A DNA stretch of 40,820 nucleotides from PHBD01 sp964578535 (GTDB lineage: Bacteria > Desulfobacterota > Syntrophia > Syntrophales > PHBD01): positions 1 to 40,820 of the forward strand of contig CAZODI010000031.1 of assembly GCA_964578535.1 (NCBI GenBank), read 5' to 3'. Shown one piece after another: positions 1-8,725 of this stretch. The notes below the pieces were generated by a model that worked only from the letters and a program-made list of their open reading frames with translations, ran no database searches and had not been told where the DNA came from. The translations under genes were made by a program, and so were the position numbers. The stretch's first letter is position 1, and every line of letters begins with the position of its first letter.

Positions 1-9
1 GAGGCCGTC

Positions 10-360
10 ATGCACGAACTCCCCGTCATGGAAAGCGTCCTGAGGATCGTCCTCGGCCACGCCGAGAGGAACCGCGTCCGGAAGATCGTGGCCATTCACC
101 TGAAGGTCGGGGAGTTGAGCGACCTGATCGAGGACTGGATGCAGCGCTACTTCGACTACGTCAGCAAGGGAACCCTGGCGGAAGGGGCGGTGCTCAAAAT
201 CCAGAAAATCCCGGTGCGCTTCCGCTGCTCCGGCTGCGGCTCGGAGTTCGGAGCGGACATCCGGCAGGAGGCGGAGATCCGCTGCCCCGACTGCGGCGCC
301 GACCGGCCCGCCCTCATCGCCGGCCGGGAATATTTCATTGAGAACATGGAGGTGATCTGA
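10..360 (+). CDS. hypA: HypA, hydrogenase nickel incorporation protein
   Basis: A 116-residue protein of normal HypA length. HypA is the nickel metallochaperone that works with HypB to load Ni into the large subunit of NiFe hydrogenases (and urease in some bacteria). The N-terminal Met-His-Glu, whose His2 binds nickel, is present. The zinc site is two CxxC pairs, Cys73/Cys76 and Cys92/Cys95. A GAGG sequence just before the ATG is a usable ribosome binding site. The stop codon shares one base with the hypB start, so the two are translationally coupled. No hydrogenase structural gene lies in this window; it may be just upstream of position 1. Confidence 0.96.
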   Translation: MHELPVMESVLRIVLGHAERNRVRKIVAIHLKVGELSDLIEDWMQRYFDYVSKGTLAEGAVLKIQKIPVRFRCSGCGSEFGADIRQEAEIRCPDCGADRPALIAGREYFIENMEVI

Positions 361-1040
361 TGGCCGAGATCCGGCTGGTCGAAATCAAGGAGGAAATCCT
401 GGCGGACAACACGGCCCTGGCGGAGGAGATCCGGGCGGACCTGAAGCGGCGGGGGGTGTTCCTCCTGAACCTGATGTCCTCCCCGGGATCGGGCAAGACG
501 AGCCTGATCGTCCAGACCCTCCGCCGGCTCCGGGAGGAGTTCCGGATCGCCGTCATCGAGGGCGACATCGACTCCATCGTGGACGCTGAGACGGTCTCCC
601 GGGAGGGAATTCCGGCGGTTCAGCTGCGGACCGGGGGCTTCTGCCACCTTGATGCCTCCATGATCCGCCTGGCCCTGAACGAGCTGGACCTGGCGAACCT
701 GGACCTGATCGTCATCGAGAACGTGGGAAACCTCGTCTGCCCCGCCGAAGTGGACACCGGGGCCACACAGAACGCCATGATCCTGAGCGTCCCCGAGGGC
801 GACGACAAGCCCCTGAAATACCCCCTGATGTTCAGCGTCTGCGACGTGGTGATCCTGAACAAGACGGACTATCTGGAAGGGTCTGATTTCGACGTCCCGG
901 CGTTCCGGGAGCGGGTGACGAGGCTGAACGCCAAGGCGCCGGTCCTGGAGGTTTCCTGCCGCACCGGGGCGGGCCTCGACGCCTGGATCGACTGGCTCAG
1001 GACCCGGGCAGGTGCGACTCGAGGAAGCGCTTCTCGCTGA
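360..1040 (+). CDS. hypB: HypB, hydrogenase nickel incorporation GTPase
   Basis: A 226-residue SIMIBI-class GTPase that powers nickel transfer to hydrogenase with HypA. Visible motifs are the P-loop around residues 40-48 (SSPGSGKTS), a magnesium-site Asp region near 69-71, and the base-specificity motif NKTD at 167-170. The metal-site residues Cys95, His96 and Cys127 have the same spacing as in E. coli HypB. The histidine-rich nickel-storage N-terminus of some HypBs is absent, so this is the short form. Its 3' end overlaps the 3' end of the convergent formimidoyltransferase gene by 44 bp. Confidence 0.96.
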   Translation: MAEIRLVEIKEEILADNTALAEEIRADLKRRGVFLLNLMSSPGSGKTSLIVQTLRRLREEFRIAVIEGDIDSIVDAETVSREGIPAVQLRTGGFCHLDASMIRLALNELDLANLDLIVIENVGNLVCPAEVDTGATQNAMILSVPEGDDKPLKYPLMFSVCDVVILNKTDYLEGSDFDVPAFRERVTRLNAKAPVLEVSCRTGAGLDAWIDWLRTRAGATRGSASR

Positions 1041-1902
1041 AGTCCACCAGCCTGATCTCTCCGGGATTCACGCCCGCGAAGGCCCCCCTTGGTGCCAGTC
1101 CGATCAGTTCCGACTCCAGGACGCCGACGCCCGCTTCCGCCGCCGCTGTTTTCACCGCCTCGAAGGCGGTGCGGACGGGGGTTACCCGCCAATCCGTCAG
1201 GTTCATGGACACCTGGGCGATGCCCCGGCTCTCCAGAGACACCCCAATGGCCCGCAGGGCGGGCAGGCCGCCCCCGGACTCCCGGATCCTGCCGGCGATC
1301 CGCCGGGCCAGGTGCATGTCGTCCGAATCCAGATTCACATTGAAGGCCACCAGCGGCATCCGGGCACCCACCGCGGAGGCCCCGGACCGTTCGTTGAAGG
1401 ACACAGGCCCCGCATCGGGCCGCCAGGAGGGATCCTTCATCCGTTCCCGCAGTCCCTCGTAGCCTCCCCGCCGCAGCTGCGGCAGTTGACGCCGCTCCGG
1501 CCGGAGGGCCGCCTCGCCGTAGAAGAAGACGGGCACGCCGCACTCCGTCCCGAAGGCGGTCCCGAAACGTCGAGCCGCCTCCACGGCCTCATCCATCCCG
1601 GCCCCACCGAGGGGCACGAAGGGAATCACGTCCACCGCCCCGATCCGGGGGTGGCCACCCCGGTGGTCCCGCATGTCGATCCGCTCCAGGGCCCGCCTGC
1701 AGACGGCCAGGGCGCCCTGTACCATCGCCTCGGGCTCCCCCAGGAACGTGAGGACGCTGCGGTGATGGTCCCGGTCCAGGCACAGGTCCAGGCGCCGGAT
1801 CCCCGGGAAGGCGTCCAGGGCGGTCGCCACGGCCTCCATGGCCTGCAGGTCCCGTCCCTCGCTGAAGTTGGGAATGCACTCCAGAATCAGTGGCTGGGTC
1901 AA
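997..1902 (-). CDS. ftcD: Glutamate formimidoyltransferase
   Basis: A 301-residue protein matching the formimidoyltransferase part of FTCD. It moves the formimino group between formimino-glutamate and tetrahydrofolate (histidine or purine breakdown linked to one-carbon metabolism). The family opening is clear: CIPNFSEGRD near residues 9-18, followed by DHHRSVLTF and the GGHPRIGAVDVIPF block. The cyclodeaminase domain of the animal enzyme is absent, as in stand-alone bacterial forms. The ATG overlaps the stop of the upstream phosphatase gene by four bases (ATGA), suggesting coupling. In anaerobes this enzyme often belongs to purine or histidine fermentation, but no partner genes are visible here. 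Confidence 0.9.
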   Translation of the reverse strand: MTQPLILECIPNFSEGRDLQAMEAVATALDAFPGIRRLDLCLDRDHHRSVLTFLGEPEAMVQGALAVCRRALERIDMRDHRGGHPRIGAVDVIPFVPLGGAGMDEAVEAARRFGTAFGTECGVPVFFYGEAALRPERRQLPQLRRGGYEGLRERMKDPSWRPDAGPVSFNERSGASAVGARMPLVAFNVNLDSDDMHLARRIAGRIRESGGGLPALRAIGVSLESRGIAQVSMNLTDWRVTPVRTAFEAVKTAAAEAGVGVLESELIGLAPRGAFAGVNPGEIRLVDFSEKRFLESHLPGS

Positions 1903-2555
1903 TGCTCTGCTCCTCGCACCGTGTAAAACCGCATCGCCGGCAGCTCCACGCAGGTCAGCGGGCCGCCGTAGACCGCCCCTGTGTCGATGCCGATCTTGGT
2001 CCCGTCCACGTAAGGTTCGGGCAGGGGGGTGTGGCCGAAGACGACGGTCTTGCCGAAGGACGCCGACGAATGGATAAACTCCCGCCGGATCCAGACGAGA
2101 TCCCAGGGATCCTGCTCCGCCAGTGGGACACCCGGCCGCAGGCCCGCGTGGACGAAGAGATACCGCTCCGTCTCATGCCAGAGGGACAGCGAGGTGAAGA
2201 AGTGCCGGTGCTCCTCCGGAAGATCGTCGATCCCCACCGGTTCCCCCTTCCAGAGCCCGTAGGAGCGGAGCGTCGCAACCCCGCCGTTTCCCAGGAACAT
2301 CGCCGCCGCCGCAGGATCTTCAAGGTAGTCCAGGAACATCCGCTCGTGGTTCCCAATCAGGCAGACGACCTTCGGGATCCGCCGCCGGAGCGCCAGGACG
2401 CACTCGACGACGCCCCGGGAATCCGGCCCCCGGTCGATGTAATCCCCGACGAAGACGACGGTGTCCGTCTCCGGGCGCAGTTCGAGCCTGCCCAGGAGTT
2501 CCTCCAGAAGAGAGCGGCAGCCGTGGATGTCTCCGATGGCAAAGATGCGCTCCAT
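1899..2555 (-). CDS. PPP-family metallophosphatase (ApaH/PrpE-like)
   Basis: A 218-residue calcineurin-like phosphoesterase. The metal-binding signature of the PPP family is complete: GDIHG with Asp9 and His11, GDYIDRG with Asp38 and Arg42, and GNHE at 68-71. Two later His motifs (FVHAG and FGHTP) complete the bimetal site. Proteins of this kind remove phosphate from Ser/Thr in proteins or cleave diadenosine tetraphosphate; the sequence alone does not decide which. The length is that of bacterial PrpA/PrpE-type enzymes. It is the first gene of a two-gene unit with the formimidoyltransferase. Confidence 0.88.
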   Translation of the reverse strand: MERIFAIGDIHGCRSLLEELLGRLELRPETDTVVFVGDYIDRGPDSRGVVECVLALRRRIPKVVCLIGNHERMFLDYLEDPAAAAMFLGNGGVATLRSYGLWKGEPVGIDDLPEEHRHFFTSLSLWHETERYLFVHAGLRPGVPLAEQDPWDLVWIRREFIHSSASFGKTVVFGHTPLPEPYVDGTKIGIDTGAVYGGPLTCVELPAMRFYTVRGAEH

Positions 2556-2606
2556 CCTCTTCGCCTCCGCCCCTCCCCGGCCTTGATCCCTGTCCGGCCG
2601 GGTATC

Positions 2607-3545
2607 TCAGTCGAACAGCGCCTCCACGAATTCCGCCGCGTTAAAAGGCCGCAGGTCGTCCAGCCCCTCGCCGACCCCGACGTACCGGATGGGAATCTTC
2701 AACTCCCGGGCGATGCGAATCACAACGCCGCCCTTGGCGGTTCCGTCGAGCTTCGTCAGGATGATCCCGCTCACTCCGATCTCATCATGAAAGAGTTTGG
2801 CCTGCGAAACGGCGTTCTGCCCCGTCGTGGCGTCCAGGACGAGGTAGGTCTCGTGGGGCGCACCGGGCAGTTCGCGGCTCATGATCCGCTTCATCTTCTT
2901 CAGCTCCTCCATGAGGTTGACCTTCGTGTGGAGCCGTCCCGCCGTGTCGATGATGACCACCTGCTGTTTGCCCGAGGAGGCCGCCTTTATGGCGTCGAAG
3001 ACCACCGCTGAGGGATCGGCCCCGGCCTGCTGCTTCACCAGGGGAGATCCCGTCCGGTTCGCCCAGACCTCGAGCTGCTCGATGGCGGCGGCCCGGAACG
3101 TGTCGGCCGCCACAAGGAGCACATCCTTCCCCTCGCCCTTGTAGGCCCTCGCCAGTTTGCCGATGGTGGTCGTCTTCCCGGTGCCGTTCACCCCGATGAC
3201 CATGATGACGAGGGAACCGCCGGACGGTGTGGTGGCGGGCTGCGACGTGCCGGACACGAGGATCTCCTCCATGGATTCCCGGAGGACCTTCTTGAGGAGT
3301 TCCGGCTGGGTCAGCTGCTTGCGCTTCACCTGTTCCTGCATCCGCTCGATCAGTTCGTGGGCAAAAGTAGGTCCGACATCGGCAATGATGAGGGCCTCCT
3401 CGATGTCGTCGTAGAGCTTCTGGTCGATGACCTTCGCCCCGAGGATCAGGTCGTCCACGTCGGTGAGGAGAAGCTTCTTCGTCTTCTCCAGCCCCGACTT
3501 CAACTTGTCGAAAAATCCGTTTTTTTTGCGATCGAACAATCCCAT
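2607..3545 (-). CDS. ftsY: FtsY, signal recognition particle receptor GTPase
   Basis: SRP receptor that docks ribosome-nascent chain complexes at the inner membrane. I take the start at MGLFDRKK, giving 312 residues; the frame stays open upstream but those 21 residues do not look like FtsY. The N domain is at about 1-95. In the G domain the P-loop GVNGTGKTT is at 118-126, DTAGR at 200-204 and TKLDG at 264-268, ending with the GVGEGLDDL block. The long acidic A domain of E. coli FtsY is missing, as in many non-enterobacterial homologues. It lies downstream of smc on the same strand, a common arrangement, but here a repeat and an assembly gap separate the two. Confidence 0.96.
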   Translation of the reverse strand: MGLFDRKKNGFFDKLKSGLEKTKKLLLTDVDDLILGAKVIDQKLYDDIEEALIIADVGPTFAHELIERMQEQVKRKQLTQPELLKKVLRESMEEILVSGTSQPATTPSGGSLVIMVIGVNGTGKTTTIGKLARAYKGEGKDVLLVAADTFRAAAIEQLEVWANRTGSPLVKQQAGADPSAVVFDAIKAASSGKQQVVIIDTAGRLHTKVNLMEELKKMKRIMSRELPGAPHETYLVLDATTGQNAVSQAKLFHDEIGVSGIILTKLDGTAKGGVVIRIARELKIPIRYVGVGEGLDDLRPFNAAEFVEALFD

Positions 3546-3689
3546 AGAATACCTGTGCCAAATGAAGATGCCGGCGCAACCGCCGGTAAGGCGTGGCTTA
3601 CCACACAAAAGTGGAAAAGGGGATAGATTTGAAATCCAGCCCCCTGAAACGGCAAGAAACGAAGGGAAGGTAGCAGAATGAACCAGCCT

Positions 3690-3813
3690 GACGATCTCGA
3701 TAGAAGCCCGCAGGCAAGGCGCGCAAATCCTGAGGAGCGAGTCGTACTACAGGTACGTCGCAGCGACGAAGGATGCAGCGCAACGCAGCATCCGGGCTTT
3801 CAGCGAGATCGTC
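3690..3813. repeat. Long imperfect palindromic repeat, copy 1, main body
   Basis: Outer arms of about 21 bases (3690-3710 and 3793-3813) are reverse complements with three or four mismatches. Inner sequence pairs further around a centre with GTAC on both sides (near 3735-3752), so almost the whole unit can fold as one long hairpin. It has no coding potential. An assembly gap starts nine bases after it. A related element lies near 21776-21893, so this is probably a dispersed non-coding repeat family; genome-wide copy number was not checked. Confidence 0.7.
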
Positions 3814-3822
3814 GCAGGCGAC

Positions 3823-3922
3823 NNNNNNNNNNNNNNNNNNNNNNNNNNNNNNNNNNNNNNNNNNNNNNNNNNNNNNNNNNNNNNNNNNNNNNNNNNNNNN
3901 NNNNNNNNNNNNNNNNNNNNNN
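3823..3922. other. Assembly gap (100 N)
   Basis: Exactly 100 N, the conventional filler for a gap of unknown length. It sits inside the palindromic repeat, which would explain why short-read assembly broke here. The true distance between smc and ftsY is therefore unknown, and a small gene or tRNA could be hidden. Confidence 0.97.
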
Positions 3923-3956
3923 AACGCCGCAGACGACCCCGTTTCAGCAGCCTATT
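3923..3956. repeat. Repeat terminus overlapping the smc stop codon
   Basis: Read on the minus strand this begins AATAGGCTGCTGAAAC and continues to CTGCGGCGTT. The copy near 21774 begins with a closely similar GCTGTTGAAAAAC and shares the CTGCGGCGTT block at the same distance. The element end therefore reaches into the last codons of smc: the TAG stop (3952-3954) is inside the element terminus. Confidence 0.6.
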
Positions 3957-6900
3957 GGAGGGTGACGGAGACGACGGTCGATATCCCCTGCTTCTGCATG
4001 GTCACGCCGTAGAGGCTCCCGGCGATCTCCATGCTCCGCTTGTTGTGGGTCACCAGGATGATCTGGGAAGAGGCGGCGATTTCCTGGACCAGGCGGTTGA
4101 AGAGGGAGATGTTGGCATCGTCGAGGGCGGCGTCCACTTCATCGAGAATCACGAAGGGAGACGGCCGGTGCAGGATAATGGCGAAGATGAGCCCGATAGC
4201 GGCGAGAGACTTCTCCCCGCCGGAGAGGAGCGTGATGTTCTGGGTCCGCTTTCCCGGGACCTGGATGTCGATGTCCACCCCCGTCTCCAGCATGTCCGTC
4301 TCGTCGGTGAGGCGGAGTTCTCCCCGGCCGCCCGGGAAAAGGCGGGAGAAGACATTCCGGAAACAGGCGTTCACGGCCTCGAAGGTCTCGGCGAACCGCT
4401 GCCGGGAGATGCGATTGATCCGCGTGATGGTCTGCTGGAGAATGTCCAGCGACTTCTGGAGGTCCTCCGCCTGGGCGGTCAGGAAGTCGAAACGCTCCTT
4501 CAGCTGGGCGTACTCTTCGTCGGCCAGCAGGTTCACCTCCCCGAACCCATCCAGGGTCCGGCGGTTCCGCTCCATCTTTTCCTGGAGCTCCCGGAGGGCC
4601 TCCTCTTCCAGCGGACGGAACGATTCGAGCAGGCGGGCCACTTCGTCCTGATCCCGGGCCTGCAGGTTCTGCTTCAGGGATTCCACCTGGAAGGCAATCT
4701 CACGGCACGCCAGATCGCCGTTGCCCGTCTCCCGCGCCGCCTCCTCAAGCTGCCCCTTGAGGACCCGCATGCCCTCCTCCAGGGTCCTGAGCTCCTCTTC
4801 CTGCTTCCGGTGGATCTCCCTCCGGGTGCCGAGATCCGCATCGAGGGTCTCCATTTCCCCGTAGGATGCCGTCAGGGCGGCTTTGTCCTCCTCGATCCGG
4901 GCTGCAAATTCCGCCAGCTTTCGACCGGCCGTCTCGATGCCGGCCTGCCGGGCCTCCAGGTCCCGGACGGTCTGATCGAGGGAACGGTTCAGCCTCTCCA
5001 GCGTCCGCTCGTTGGCCTCCCGGCGCTGCTGCAGGGCCGCCATGCCGACCTTCCGGTTTGTCAGGAGGGATTCGCGCTCCTCGAGATCGGCCCGGATTCC
5101 GTCCCACCGGCCCTGAATGCCCGCCATCTCGTCGCTCATGGATTTTTCACGGGCTTCCCAGGAAACGACCTCGGCCTGCACTTCCTGCATCTGCCGGACG
5201 AGTTCCTGCTCCTCCGCCTGGAGGCGCTCCCGCTCGAAGCCCAGGACACGGAGCCGCTGATCGATACGCCGGGACTCGTCCTCGTACCGCTCCAGGTCTT
5301 TCCGCCGGCTGTTGATCTGGATCTCCATCCGGTGGACCTCGCCCCGCAGCCGGACAAGCTCCTCCTCCCACTGGGTGATCAGCGATGTGCCTTCCCTCTT
5401 CCGGTCCATCGCCTCGGACACCGCGTCTTCCAGGGACTGGACCTCCGCCTCCAGCTCCGTCATCTCCCGCTTGTTCCGCAGGGGACTCCGCTCTCCACCC
5501 GAGGCGGCACCCCCCGTCAAAACCCCGTGCGGGCTGATGAGATCCCCGTCCCGGGTGACGAAGGTTCCGCGGAATCCGTTCTGCCTCCAGAGGTTCACGC
5601 CGCGATACAGGTCGGAGATGACCCGGACGTCCCCCAGCAGGCAGGAGGCCACGTCCTGGAAATCGTCACGGACCCGGACGACGTCGAGGAGCCGCACGGT
5701 CTCCTGGAGGTGGACCGGCGTAGCGCTTCCACCGTCGGCATAGTTGCGGACCTCGACGGGGACAAAGCTGCACCGTCCGAACGCGCCGTTCTTGAGGTAA
5801 TCGATGGCCTTGACGCCGTCGAACTGGTTTTTCACGAGAATATACTGGAGCTTCTCACCCAGCACGGCCTCCACGGCCGCCTCGTAGTCCCGGGGGACAT
5901 CGATGTAATCCGCCACGAGGCCGAGGAAGGATTCCCGGGGGAGACCGTCCGGCGCCTTCTCCTGCCGACCTCCCAGCAGGGCTCGCGTCCCCTCGCCGCA
6001 CCACTCGTATCCCTCGTAGAATTCCCGGAGCGACTGGAGCCGGGACGACCGCCGCCCCAGCTCCTGCTTGTGTTCCGTGATGAGCTCGTCCGTTTCTTCC
6101 AGTTCCCGGCGGGTGCGCTTCAATTCGTCGGAGGCATCCCCCCGCCGGATGATCAGATCGTCCAGTTTCCCTTCGTCCTCGGTGAGTCCGGTGGCTAGCC
6201 CCGCCAGGGTTTCCCGGAGCTGCTCCCGGCGGCGGGTCTGCTCCTCCAGCTCCCGGCTGTCCCGGGCCTCCCGCCGCTCCAGGTCTTCGCGGTTCTTCTG
6301 CAGGGCCGTCAAGCGGTTCCGGGCGGTCGTCTTTTCCTTGATCAGTTCGATGAACTGGACCTTCTTCTCCTCCAGCTCCCGGTGGGCCGACCGGTCCTGC
6401 TGCCGGTATTCCTCCAGCGCGCTCTGCAGATCCCGCAGGTCCGCCTCGGCCTTGAGAATCTCGTCCGACAGCTCCTGTTCGAGGGCTTCCGCGGCGGCGG
6501 CTTCGCGCCGGAACTCCTCCGCCCGGCCGGAGAGCTGTCCGATCTCCTCCGTCTCCCGCTCCCGCTGCCGGGTCAGCTCCTCCACCTGCTGGCGCTGGAA
6601 GGCGACCGACTGTTCCTTCGACGAGATGACGTTTCGAAGCTCGTACAGGGCCTCCTGAAGGCGGTTCAGGTCTCCCTCCCGGGCGACGGCCTCCGTCTTG
6701 GCCGCCTCCCAGCCTGCCTCCGAAACGCCGAGTTTCGCGCGTATTTCCTCTTCCTTCTCCCGGGCGGTATCGCGGGCCGCCTCCAGGGTTGCGCTCCGCG
6801 CGGTCAGGTCCGCATAGGCCTGCAGCATCTGGACGATTTCGCCCTCCCGGACCTCTCTCCGGATGGCCTTGTACTGTTCGGCCCGCTTTGCCTGCCGGGA

Positions 6901-7524
6901 GATGGCGTTCAGCTGTGTCTTCACCTCCCGGATGATGTCGTTCATGCGGGTCAGGTTCTGCCGGGTCGTCTCCATCTTCCGGATGGCCGACTCCTTGCGG
7001 CTCTTGAACTTGGAGATGCCCGCCGCCTCCTCGATGAACTGGCGCCGCTCCTCCGGCCTGGCCTCGACAAGGCTGGAAACGCTGCCCTGCTCCACCAGGG
7101 AATACCCACGGACACCAACCCCGGTGCCCAGGAAGAACTCCCGGACGTCCAGAAGACGGCAGGGCACCTTGTTGATCAGATACTCGCTGTCGCCGTCGCG
7201 GATGAGCCGCCGGGTGATGCTGACTTCCGTCATGGCATCATAAGGCTCGGGAAAGCAGCGGCCGTCGTCGGCCAGAACCATGGTGACCTCGGCGAGGCCG
7301 ACCGGGGCGGAGTCCTCGCTCCCGTTGAAGATCACGTCGTCCATCTTCCGGCCCCGGAGGGACTTCACCCGCTGCTCGCCCATGACCCACCGGACGGCGT
7401 CGACAACATTGCTCTTGCCGCACCCGTTGGGCCCGACCACGCCGCTGATGCCCTCCGAGAAGTCAAGGACCACCCGATCCCGGAAAGACTTAAAACCCGT
7501 TATTTCAAGTCGTTGAAGTCTCAT
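3952..7524 (-). CDS. smc: SMC, chromosome segregation ATPase
   Basis: A full-length 1190-residue bacterial condensin subunit, which organises and segregates the chromosome with ScpA and ScpB. The N-terminal ATPase half has Walker A GPNGCGKSN at 31-39. Two very long Glu/Arg/Leu-rich coiled coils flank a central hinge at roughly 510-670, which has the usual glycine-rich stretch (HGVLTGGAASGG). The C-terminal half has the ABC signature LSGGEKS at 1100-1106, Walker B around FVILDE at 1124-1129, and the D-loop. A plausible promoter lies just upstream. The stop codon lies within a repeat terminus, so the final residue or two may come from the inserted element. Confidence 0.97.
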   Translation of the reverse strand: MRLQRLEITGFKSFRDRVVLDFSEGISGVVGPNGCGKSNVVDAVRWVMGEQRVKSLRGRKMDDVIFNGSEDSAPVGLAEVTMVLADDGRCFPEPYDAMTEVSITRRLIRDGDSEYLINKVPCRLLDVREFFLGTGVGVRGYSLVEQGSVSSLVEARPEERRQFIEEAAGISKFKSRKESAIRKMETTRQNLTRMNDIIREVKTQLNAISRQAKRAEQYKAIRREVREGEIVQMLQAYADLTARSATLEAARDTAREKEEEIRAKLGVSEAGWEAAKTEAVAREGDLNRLQEALYELRNVISSKEQSVAFQRQQVEELTRQRERETEEIGQLSGRAEEFRREAAAAEALEQELSDEILKAEADLRDLQSALEEYRQQDRSAHRELEEKKVQFIELIKEKTTARNRLTALQKNREDLERREARDSRELEEQTRRREQLRETLAGLATGLTEDEGKLDDLIIRRGDASDELKRTRRELEETDELITEHKQELGRRSSRLQSLREFYEGYEWCGEGTRALLGGRQEKAPDGLPRESFLGLVADYIDVPRDYEAAVEAVLGEKLQYILVKNQFDGVKAIDYLKNGAFGRCSFVPVEVRNYADGGSATPVHLQETVRLLDVVRVRDDFQDVASCLLGDVRVISDLYRGVNLWRQNGFRGTFVTRDGDLISPHGVLTGGAASGGERSPLRNKREMTELEAEVQSLEDAVSEAMDRKREGTSLITQWEEELVRLRGEVHRMEIQINSRRKDLERYEDESRRIDQRLRVLGFERERLQAEEQELVRQMQEVQAEVVSWEAREKSMSDEMAGIQGRWDGIRADLEERESLLTNRKVGMAALQQRREANERTLERLNRSLDQTVRDLEARQAGIETAGRKLAEFAARIEEDKAALTASYGEMETLDADLGTRREIHRKQEEELRTLEEGMRVLKGQLEEAARETGNGDLACREIAFQVESLKQNLQARDQDEVARLLESFRPLEEEALRELQEKMERNRRTLDGFGEVNLLADEEYAQLKERFDFLTAQAEDLQKSLDILQQTITRINRISRQRFAETFEAVNACFRNVFSRLFPGGRGELRLTDETDMLETGVDIDIQVPGKRTQNITLLSGGEKSLAAIGLIFAIILHRPSPFVILDEVDAALDDANISLFNRLVQEIAASSQIILVTHNKRSMEIAGSLYGVTMQKQGISTVVSVTLQ

Positions 7525-7560
7525 AGCATTACACTCTTCGGGGGGATACCCGGTGGGCGG

Positions 7561-7589
7561 AATCTAACAAAAGCAACCCTGCTTGTAAA
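7561..7589 (-). promoter_or_regulatory. Candidate sigma70 promoter for smc
   Basis: On the minus strand, TTTACA (complement of 7584-7589) and TAGATT (complement of 7561-7566) are separated by exactly 17 bases. This would start transcription about 30 bases before the smc ATG. Match is 4-5 of 6 in each box. Confidence 0.45.
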
Positions 7590-7695
7590 GTGAAAATACT
7601 ATTAGAAGGGTTATCAGGGCGAGATACCACTATATATTGTGTCGAAAAGGGGAGACCGGAGAGGAAAAGCCGCTGATACGACCGGGATTGCATGA

Positions 7696-7730
7696 CAAAA
7701 TGGAGGGGCTCCGGTCGGGAGCCCCTCCAT
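7696..7730 (-). terminator. Rho-independent terminator of the secreted-protein operon
   Basis: A perfect 13-base stem (7700-7712 with 7718-7730) and a five-base loop, followed on the minus strand by TTTTGTCAT. It lies 16 bases beyond the stop of the LPP20-like gene and insulates smc from that operon. Confidence 0.85.
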
Positions 7731-7746
7731 CCATAACCCGAAACTA

Positions 7747-8691
7747 TCACTGGTTGGCAATCACGACCTTGGCATCCGCCAGATAGTCGTTGCCGTGGCA
7801 GGTCGTCTCGAAGATGACGCGACGATCATTGCTCTTGATGACGATCATGTTTTCCTTCGTGATCGACGATGCTGGAACAACCAGCACATTGGTGCCGATC
7901 TGCTGATTACCCTTCAGGGCATGATCCACCGAGTCGGCATAACGGACGACGCCGAAGGTTCGGACAACCGCCGGTTTCACGTTCTTGGCTGAATAAACGG
8001 TGAACAGGCCGGTCTGCCCCTCCTCCACCACGATCACCGGAAGCAGCACCCGTTCGAAGGGGAGTCCTTCGAGATTGATGACCAGACCCGTTATGGACTT
8101 CGTCAGGTCACAGGTATAGGCAGGTTTCGGCGGGGGAGCCGATGCCGGCGGTGCCGGCGCCGCGGCAGTGGGTGGTGGCGGAACAGGAAGAGGCGGTGCC
8201 GGCGGCGGCACGTATGCCGGCGGCTTGATCCGATCGATCCCCAAGGCCTGAACCAGGGAGGAGCGGGAAGCCCCGCAATTTCCGGTAATGCACACCCTCA
8301 TCTCCAGCGTCGCCAGAAGAGAACCGTCGGGCTGGGGCTCGTACTTTTCCGATCCCTTGACCACGTGGGCACCTTTGACAACCCCATTCACATGGGAGCG
8401 GATCACATCGGAGGCGACGATGAAATTCTCCACGGTCGTCGTCGAGTCGATTTTCACGCCCTTCATAATCTCCAGAAGGTTTCGCTGGGCGTCACTGACG
8501 GCGGCACGCCTCGCCAGGGGCCGGGACTGGGCCAAACTCCCTCGAGTGGAAGCACCATGTCCGATCGCGCTGATGTATCCCTGCACCCAGTTGATTTCCC
8601 CTCTTCCGGAGTCCTGGGCAACAAGGTCCGCCGGAACAAGGAACAGGGCAATCAGGAAAGACAGACAGAAGGCTGACAGGATTTTCTTCAT
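7747..8691 (-). CDS. Exported LPP20-like protein with proline-rich linker
   Basis: A 314-residue exported protein with a signal peptide of about 25 residues (MKKILS start, hydrophobic core, VAQ cleavage region). Residues 30-135 resemble the LPP20/FlgT-N class: a GxxSAxGxG-like opening, an Ala-rich helix with AVSDAQRNLLE, then IKGV-like and IDSTTTV. This class includes outer-membrane-associated proteins such as Helicobacter LPP20 and flagellar accessory proteins. A Pro/Ala linker follows at about 157-190, then an unrecognised C-terminal domain at 192-314 with two Cys that could form a disulphide. It is the last gene of a four-gene exported set and has its own strong terminator. LPP20 membership is judged by eye. 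Confidence 0.6.
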   Translation of the reverse strand: MKKILSAFCLSFLIALFLVPADLVAQDSGRGEINWVQGYISAIGHGASTRGSLAQSRPLARRAAVSDAQRNLLEIMKGVKIDSTTTVENFIVASDVIRSHVNGVVKGAHVVKGSEKYEPQPDGSLLATLEMRVCITGNCGASRSSLVQALGIDRIKPPAYVPPPAPPLPVPPPPTAAAPAPPASAPPPKPAYTCDLTKSITGLVINLEGLPFERVLLPVIVVEEGQTGLFTVYSAKNVKPAVVRTFGVVRYADSVDHALKGNQQIGTNVLVVPASSITKENMIVIKSNDRRVIFETTCHGNDYLADAKVVIANQ

Positions 8692-8725
8692 GAACCGACC
8701 ACCTCCGTTTCTTCAGTATGTTCCG

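Noticed and set aside
3955..6198. Open frame of 747 codons on the plus strand
   Set aside because: It is entirely antisense to smc, whose protein is unmistakable; long antisense frames are expected in GC-rich genes.
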